Of a stretch of 40,224 bases of DNA, positions 35,134 to 40,224 are shown piece after piece; position 1 is the first letter of the stretch; each line of letters begins with the position of its first letter. Position numbers and translations under genes: made by a program. The DNA comes from Bacteroidota bacterium (GTDB taxonomy: Bacteria; Bacteroidota; Bacteroidia; Bacteroidales; TTA-H9). Location of the stretch: contig QKGM01000045.1 in the NCBI GenBank assembly GCA_003250395.1, positions 1 to 40,224 of the forward strand. Reading direction: 5' to 3'. The notes below the pieces were generated by a model, which made no database searches, had not been told where the DNA came from, and was given only the letters and a program-made list of their open reading frames with translations.

Positions 35134-35140
35134 TCTTTAA

Positions 35141-35179
35141 AATTTTCCATCCGGTTATTATACAGCCGGATGGAAAATT
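35141..35179 (+). terminator. Terminator behind hcp
   Basis: AATTTTCCATCCGG (35141-35154) pairs perfectly with CCGGATGGAAAATT (35166-35179) over 14 bp with an 11-nt loop, 7 bp after the hcp stop. The following T-tract is weak, but the position and stem suit an intrinsic terminator. Confidence 0.75.
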
Positions 35180-35785
35180 ATTCATTGTTTCGAGAATTAT
35201 TATTTCGATAAATATCGTTTCGAATTGGTAAGTCGACATTCATATCATAGAAAGGACTGATTTTATCATTAAATTCGATGTGATATAGTTATGTAAAGTC
35301 AAGGTTTTGGCGATTATGAATTACGATTTTATATCAGCAAATGAAAAGATGACTTATAAGAATTGCTATCTGAATTGGTTGAATTTAGTTCTTTCTATTT
35401 TTATTGATTATGCATTATCAGATAAACGATAAATGCATTTTATTAATTCAATTTGCCATAGCCAATACTTAATTCAGCAAGTTGTAAAACCTGAGGTACC
35501 AACTTTTCTGTCTTCGTAAATACTATCTGCGACAGTCAGTGGCCTGATCAGTATATGATAGACTGATTGATTGTCAAATAATTGGCGGTAATTATATCCC
35601 GTCGTTTTCTTTGCAGTAGGTAGTTATCTCATACCTGTAAGACTGCAACCACGATGGGAATCATCTCTTTTTTGCAATTATAAAAGTACCTGCAACTGGT
35701 TATCCGAATAAACTGACTATTCGTCTCTGATACCAGGATCAACATGATTTAATCAAATGGGATCTGATTCATGAAAAATATGGGT

Positions 35786-35818
35786 CGGTTATGGTTCGGT
35801 TTACGATTCAGTTTCTGA
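35786..35818 (+). repeat. Degenerate 11-bp repeat
   Basis: CGGTTATGGTT (35786-35796) and CGGTTTACGAT (35797-35807) form two units of 11 bp with the same CGGTT head, followed by a weaker third, TCAGTTTCTGA (35808-35818). It resembles the two stronger arrays in the window. Confidence 0.45.
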
Positions 35819-35934
35819 TTGTCTGACTGAAGTCATTTGTTGAATTGTGTCTTAAATCAAGTAAAAAAACCACAATATTCTACTACAAACCACAATTTAC
35901 TAATCTGTTGATTAACAGTGGTCATATAGAGTGT

Positions 35935-36022
35935 CGGTTCGAAGTAGCTTCGAAGTAGCTTCGTTTCGGTTTCGTTATGTTTTCGAAATACTACGAACCG
36001 ATATCGGAATTGTATCGAACCG
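35935..36022. repeat. 11-bp phased array with both orientations (88 bp)
   Basis: Eight units in exact 11-bp register: CGGTTCGAAGT, AGCTTCGAAGT, AGCTTCGTTTC, GGTTTCGTTAT and GTTTTCGAAAT (35935-35989). These are followed in the same register by ACTACGAACCG (35990-36000), ATATCGGAATT and GTATCGAACCG (36012-36022). The sixth and eighth are inverted copies of the first (10 of 11 and 8 of 11 identical). The arms can pair over long distance, for instance TCGGTTCG (35934-35941) with CGAACCGA (35994-36001). No spacers, no coding capacity. Confidence 0.85.
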
Positions 36023-36564
36023 GACCCATCTATACTATTGCTTTTATATCGATTGGTTGTAGGCGAGCCAGATAATTGGATACAACAAATTGGTTGTGAG
36101 GCTCTTTGTAAAAGTGTTTAATGATCAGGGTAGTGAGACTGTAGTATGATATGATAACCACTGTATGGTCATTTACACGATGGTAGGTGAGACTATTTAT
36201 CGAAAGAAACAGAATAGTACTGATCAGGTGAGCCTGAAGAGAAACAGGCAGGATATCTTTTATTTATCTTGCGTAAGAGGCTATTATTGAGGTAATTAAT
36301 ACATTAATTCCTGGTTGGAATTCAGTAATAATCACTTTTCCAGAAAGGATAAGGGTTTTTGGAGGTCAGGAAAATAAGACGGAAAATTGGCTTTGTCAGG
36401 CTCCTAAAATCACGTTCAGGTTTCTCATCATCAATTGATACAATGATGATAACAGTATGTGATTGTCAGCCTGAACCGGTACCGGCATGCTCTGGTAATC
36501 AGAAGACCTGACAGTTGATTATCAGATAACCAGGGTACGTTGGTTTAATTGCCGCGATTCGGGC

Positions 36565-37047
36565 TTAAAGGTCTTTGGATGAGAAACTCATCGGGAGTAA
36601 GTCGGAGGCTTTGCCGAAAATAACTACCGGGCCTGATTCACCACACATGATGATTCGGATTGGTTGTCCATGAAGGTTTTCATATTCTGATAATACCTGG
36701 CGGCATGATCCGCATAGCGCAATTGGTTCGGCGATTACTCTGGCTTTTGTTTTGGCTGTAACTGCTATTGCTTCGATAGGAACTCCGGGGTAACGGCTTG
36801 ATGCGAAGAACAGAGCTACACGTTCAGCACAAAGTCCCGAGGGGTAGGCCGCGTTCTCCTGATTATTACCACGTATAATGACCCCGTTTTTTAACCTGAC
36901 CGCAGCACCGACACTAAAACCGCTATAAGGTGAGTAAGCTGACAGAGAGGCCTCACGTGCCTCCTGAAGAAGTGTTTTATCGTTACCATCTAATTCAGAT
37001 TCCTTTTCGTACCTCTCGATGGGTATTCTTATCTCGATTTTTTTCAT
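36565..37047 (-). CDS. cdd: Cytidine deaminase
   Basis: Cytosolic zinc enzyme converting cytidine to uridine in pyrimidine salvage. 160 aa, typical for the homotetrameric type with a short N-terminal extension. Zinc ligands C73 in GLCAERVALF (E75 is the proton shuttle) and C112/C115 in LCGSCRQVL. SAYSPYSGFSVGAA at 36-49 and NQENAAYPSG are substrate-binding features. It is the third gene of a probable unit after the protease and O-antigen ligase genes, 25 bp after the ligase stop. Confidence 0.94.
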   Translation of the reverse strand: MKKIEIRIPIERYEKESELDGNDKTLLQEAREASLSAYSPYSGFSVGAAVRLKNGVIIRGNNQENAAYPSGLCAERVALFFASSRYPGVPIEAIAVTAKTKARVIAEPIALCGSCRQVLSEYENLHGQPIRIIMCGESGPVVIFGKASDLLPMSFSSKDL

Positions 37048-37072
37048 GACGGGCCAATTATTTACTCAGTTT

Positions 37073-38671
37073 CTACGTTGTTAGCTGCGAATAGTTCCGG
37101 TCAGGCTGATTTTTCACGTTGCCATCATCGTTATCCGCATTCAGAATCAGGAAAAAGGAAAGAAAAAAACAAAAGAAGGTGACACCTGCCTGTGTTTCAA
37201 TGGTATCTTCGTTAAACATTGAAAATACGATGATGCAATAGCTGATAAGAGCTCTGAAATCGAGCCATCGTTTTCGGTAAACTATTATGAAAACCAGTAC
37301 CGACACAAACCATATTAAGCCTATAATCCCAAGCGCGGTAGTGATCGAGAGGAACTGATTGTGTGAACGGAGCCCTAACCCTTCAAGTCCTGATTTGTTT
37401 TGCCGGAGTTGATTGGCAAAATCGTTCGGAAGGTCTCCTGTCCCGGTACCGAACCAAGGATTCTTCTCAATTAACTGAATACTTGTCTTCCATAATTCAA
37501 TCCGTTGCATAAGGCTGCTTCCTCTTGTATCTTTTTTCCAGATGTATTGATAATATCCCAACGCAACCTGGTTTACAGCGGTTTTTAGTCTGTTATCAGT
37601 AAGATAGTCATGGTTTGCTATTCCTTCTTCAATATTCTTTATATCATCATTGCTCAGAGCTGCAACACCAGCTGAGTCTTTTCTTAAGTCAAGCGATGTG
37701 AGGTACCTGATAAGCGTGTACCGGATTATTTGACCGTTGGCATCGAGGCTGTCGAATTTAATCTGACTCCGTTTATTCCATTCCTTTTTTAATTCAGTTT
37801 CGCACTGGTACAATCCACCATGTCGTCCATTTTCAATCCAGTAAGAAGTAGTATCATGCTTGTAACGATTTCCCGAAGAGGTATATTTCTCAAGTTTATG
37901 GATATCATATTCGGGTATTTTAGTGAAATTGTTGAAGGTAGCGAAGATATAATATAATCCGAACAGGGCAGGACCGGCTATCACAACGAGAGCAATGATC
38001 TGAATTATCCATTTTACCCTAATAAAACCAAGATAAAATACTATAATGAAAGCAGTTGCAAAAAATATGATCAGACTTGTAGCCGATTGCAAAACGAATA
38101 ACATATAGGTCAACCATACAGCAAGAAGAAAACTGCCAGATTTTATCGTTTTATTTGATTCGTTCCAGGCTTGATAAAAAATAAGAAAAGCTGCCAGGCA
38201 TACCAACAGGCTAAATCTTATGTGTGAAATAAAGGGGGATAAATCGCGGTAGTCTTCAACGCTGTGGGTAATAAATCTGAAGAAGCTGATTCCGGTAGCA
38301 ACGGTAGTTGCAGCGGCGAAAATGTATATAAGGGCTCTTGTCTCCTCCTTCTTTAGTTTTGGAAAGGTAGCAAACATAAATGGAATAACCAGAAGAGGAA
38401 ATTTTACTCTTAGATCTTTTATTGCATAGGTAAAATCGGAGGTATAGATTAAGCCGATCAAATGCATAAGGTAAATAGAAGCAATAGCTAGAGCTACCTT
38501 GTTCCTGAAGAAAGAATGGATTCTTGTACGGTAATCGCCCATTAACAGCCATGCTACCCCAAGCATCATCTGTGAAATGCTCATAGTAAATTTCGAGAGG
38601 GGAAGAGAAGCGATCAGAATCGCCAAACCACCCATATAGAAATAGTATGCTATGGATGAACGGTTACCCAT
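37073..38671 (-). CDS. O-antigen ligase family protein (Wzy_C)
   Basis: 532-aa polytopic membrane protein from ATG 38671 (an in-frame TTG four codons earlier overlaps the protease stop). About ten TM helices occupy 10-245 and 435-515. The large periplasmic loop between them (about 250-430) carries NPWFGTGTGDL and then RSHNQFLSI, the Wzy_C/WaaL signature with the conserved histidine. The family transfers or polymerises undecaprenyl-linked polysaccharide onto lipid A-core at the periplasmic face. Consistent with waaA and sugar-nucleotide genes in the window, although it is 27 kb away. Alternative: Wzy polymerase. Confidence 0.85.
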   Translation of the reverse strand: MGNRSSIAYYFYMGGLAILIASLPLSKFTMSISQMMLGVAWLLMGDYRTRIHSFFRNKVALAIASIYLMHLIGLIYTSDFTYAIKDLRVKFPLLVIPFMFATFPKLKKEETRALIYIFAAATTVATGISFFRFITHSVEDYRDLSPFISHIRFSLLVCLAAFLIFYQAWNESNKTIKSGSFLLAVWLTYMLFVLQSATSLIIFFATAFIIVFYLGFIRVKWIIQIIALVVIAGPALFGLYYIFATFNNFTKIPEYDIHKLEKYTSSGNRYKHDTTSYWIENGRHGGLYQCETELKKEWNKRSQIKFDSLDANGQIIRYTLIRYLTSLDLRKDSAGVAALSNDDIKNIEEGIANHDYLTDNRLKTAVNQVALGYYQYIWKKDTRGSSLMQRIELWKTSIQLIEKNPWFGTGTGDLPNDFANQLRQNKSGLEGLGLRSHNQFLSITTALGIIGLIWFVSVLVFIIVYRKRWLDFRALISYCIIVFSMFNEDTIETQAGVTFFCFFLSFFLILNADNDDGNVKNQPDRNYSQLTT

Positions 38672-38679
38672 CTTAAGTA

Positions 38680-40224
38680 TCAATGTATTTTATTCTGGCA
38701 CTCCGGATATGTACCGGCAAGGATTGAATTATATTCCGCCATGTCATTAAATATTCTGAGTGCTAAAGAAACAGCCTGATCAGAACCAATAGCTGCTTCA
38801 ATACGTCCATGTTGCCCGTAATAGCGCGAAGTAATTTCAATCTTTAGCCAATCTTTAACCAGTTCTTTGTTTTCTCTTACTTCAGACAGTGCATTGGTTT
38901 TGAACCTCTCAACCATTTGGTCGAATGAAACCCTAAGAAGAGAATCTTTCTCATTATCAGTGTATATGTCGGAGAACTCGTTGAAGTAATCCTGGAGCCC
39001 GGGTGTCATCGGATATTTATTTCGTTCCAGGTAATTATAGAATGATTCAAAGAGTTGATCGTCAGCAATGAATTCATTAACAGGGGGTATAGCCTCATGT
39101 TCTGAAGCGTAAAGTGTACTGAATTCAAATAAATAGAAACCTGTAATAATGGAAGATAAGCGTTGAAGTCTATTTGTAGTGTCGATTAAAAGATCTGGCT
39201 CGATTCCACCCGCATCCCTGACATATCTTCCTACTTTAGTTTTGAAAGATTTGTGTAACTGATCGGGGATCGTTTTGCCTTTACCATTACCATCGCGATC
39301 CTGATAATCGATAGCCTGAATGCACCTTCCACTGGGTATGTAATATTTGGCCACTGTGATTTTGACCTGAGCATTGTAGGGAAGAGGAATGATGTTTTGA
39401 ACAAGTCCTTTTCCGAAGGTTTTTTCTCCAATAATTACTGCCCTGTCAAGATCCTGCAGAGCTCCCGCCACAATTTCCGAAGCAGAAGCACTTGTCCCGT
39501 TTACCAGAATAACAAGGGGAATGTCAGGTGCAACTGCATCGAGTGTAGTTCCGTATTCTTGAGAACGCGACTGAAATCTACCCTTGGTGCTGACAATATG
39601 CTTCCCTTTGTCAATAAATAGGTTACAGATGCCAACGGCTTCATTCAGCAACCCTCCGCCGTTTCCACGGAGATCGATGATAAGCCCTGTCAGGGAGTCG
39701 CTGGCAGAAAGTTTATCAAAAGCATTTTTAACTTCCCGGGCAGCTCCTTGTGTAAACCGTTCCAGGCTAATGTAACCTATCCCGGGCTTGATAACAGAGG
39801 AAAAGGGGATGTTCTCCAACTTTATATTCTCCCTTTTCAACGAAAGAGATCTCAAATATCTATTGCCGGGGGATAGTACTATGAACTGGATTTCAACTCC
39901 TGACTGTCCTTTTAAAATCAGAGCAATATCTTTATCAGTCTTTCCGACAGCTGATTCTCCATTCACTTCTAAAATACGATCACCGGCTTTGATGCCTGCT
40001 TTTGCCGCAGGGGAATTGTCGTGAACTTCAGATATGACAATAGTATCTCCTTTTGTATGGGTCAGTACTCCGATGCCTCCGTATTCACCAGTTGTCATAA
40101 ATCGATATTCTTCTACATCTGCTTCTGAAATATAGTTGGTGTACGGATCGAGCGACTCTAACATACTCTCAAGGGCTGTGCGGGTGAGTTTCCCGGGAAA
40201 GATTTCATCAACATAATTAGAGTT
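38680..40224 (-). CDS. S41 C-terminal processing protease, partial at 5' end
   Basis: The frame stays open to the window edge, so the N-terminus (signal peptide) is missing; 514 codons are visible. The first part, SNYVDEIFPGKLTR and then LESLDPYTNYI, is the usual pre-PDZ segment of CtpA. The PDZ domain follows (GGIGVLTHTKG... AGIKAGDRILEVNG). The protease core has GFIDLRGNGGG-type LIIDLRGNGGGLLNEA, the serine in NGTSASASEI and the lysine in GEKTFGKGLVQ. About 170 extra residues come after the core. It acts in the periplasm, probably on envelope proteins. First of a unit with the O-antigen ligase (8 bp gap) and cdd. Confidence 0.92.
   Translation of the reverse strand, partial: NSNYVDEIFPGKLTRTALESMLESLDPYTNYISEADVEEYRFMTTGEYGGIGVLTHTKGDTIVISEVHDNSPAAKAGIKAGDRILEVNGESAVGKTDKDIALILKGQSGVEIQFIVLSPGNRYLRSLSLKRENIKLENIPFSSVIKPGIGYISLERFTQGAAREVKNAFDKLSASDSLTGLIIDLRGNGGGLLNEAVGICNLFIDKGKHIVSTKGRFQSRSQEYGTTLDAVAPDIPLVILVNGTSASASEIVAGALQDLDRAVIIGEKTFGKGLVQNIIPLPYNAQVKITVAKYYIPSGRCIQAIDYQDRDGNGKGKTIPDQLHKSFKTKVGRYVRDAGGIEPDLLIDTTNRLQRLSSIITGFYLFEFSTLYASEHEAIPPVNEFIADDQLFESFYNYLERNKYPMTPGLQDYFNEFSDIYTDNEKDSLLRVSFDQMVERFKTNALSEVRENKELVKDWLKIEITSRYYGQHGRIEAAIGSDQAVSLALRIFNDMAEYNSILAGTYPECQNKIH

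Larger units (their letters stand above)
35180..36564. other. 1.4-kb gene-free region between convergent operons
   Basis: No open frame of convincing length on either strand. It contains two nested stem-loop candidates (35531-35648), a degenerate 11-bp repeat (35786-35818), a strict 11-bp array (35935-36022), spaced direct repeats (36122-36228) and a region with two competing pairings (36396-36476). It is the longest non-coding stretch here, ends with both flanking operons pointing into it, and could hold an undetected RNA or a decayed element. Confidence 0.7.

Noticed and set aside
35316..35432. 38-codon frame on the plus strand in the large gap
   Set aside because: Short, no promoter box or known motif; its end overlaps a small inverted repeat. 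It cannot be supported as a gene.
35935..36022. Possible CRISPR or tRNA (GGTTCGAAG looks like a T-loop)
   Set aside because: Units are contiguous without spacers, and no acceptor, D or anticodon stems can be drawn.
1..40224. Mobile element, prophage, defence island or biosynthetic gene cluster
   Set aside because: No transposase, integrase, phage, restriction, toxin-antitoxin or synthase genes were seen; gene content looks like core chromosome.

Overview
The window is about 40 kb of a Bacteroidota chromosome, most likely an anaerobic Bacteroidales-type organism. Two secreted proteins carry C-terminal type IX secretion sorting domains. Several genes are preceded by the Bacteroidota -7 box TAnnTTTG. 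Other markers are a DUF4301 protein, split transketolase subunits, futalosine-route menaquinone synthesis (MqnC) and a class I-type hybrid-cluster protein with ferredoxin, which fits a strictly or largely anaerobic life. No tRNA, rRNA, CRISPR array, insertion sequence or prophage was seen; almost everything is housekeeping or envelope biology.

Layout. 0.2-4.9 kb: leucyl aminopeptidase (minus) diverging from mqnC (plus), then the Kdo transferase waaA and an outer-membrane barrel protein (minus). 5.1-11.4 kb: a plus-strand sugar-nucleotide block (wbpE-wbpD-wbpB for a 2,3-diacetamido-uronic acid, then galE, a secreted EEP-family nuclease/phosphatase and rfbB). 11.5-12.9 kb: a T9SS-exported adhesin-like protein. 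13.6-22.2 kb: a long minus-strand series: ABC-2 exporter pair, TfoX C-domain protein, glucosaminidase, small membrane protein, two transketolase halves, class C serine hydrolase, mpl. 22.5-25.5 kb: metallo-beta-lactamase-fold hydrolase, TlpA-like thioredoxin lipoprotein or periplasmic protein, and cysH of the iron-sulfur type. 25.7-31.9 kb (minus): aminotransferase, Mpv17-like membrane protein, dapB, DUF4301, MscS-type channel. 32.1-35.1 kb (plus): Rrf2 regulator, a cysteine-rich ferredoxin and hcp, a nitrosative/redox stress cassette. 35.1-36.6 kb: a 1.4-kb stretch without genes. 36.6 kb to the end (minus): cytidine deaminase, O-antigen ligase, and an S41 C-terminal processing protease cut by the window edge.

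Functional threads. Surface polysaccharide (waaA, wbp genes, galE, rfbB, O-antigen ligase) and cell wall (mpl, dapB, glucosaminidase, class C hydrolase) dominate. The redox cassette is the clearest self-contained stress module.

The most unusual signals are (1) two intergenic arrays built on an exact 11-bp period with units in both orientations (13145-13227 and 35935-36022), plus a degenerate third one; (2) the Rrf2-ferredoxin-Hcp cassette, whose ferredoxin has an altered second cluster motif and an uncharacterised cysteine-rich C-terminal half; and (3) the DUF4301 protein, which carries a nucleotidyltransferase-like motif series. Nothing here is proven to be a new system; these are the places to look.
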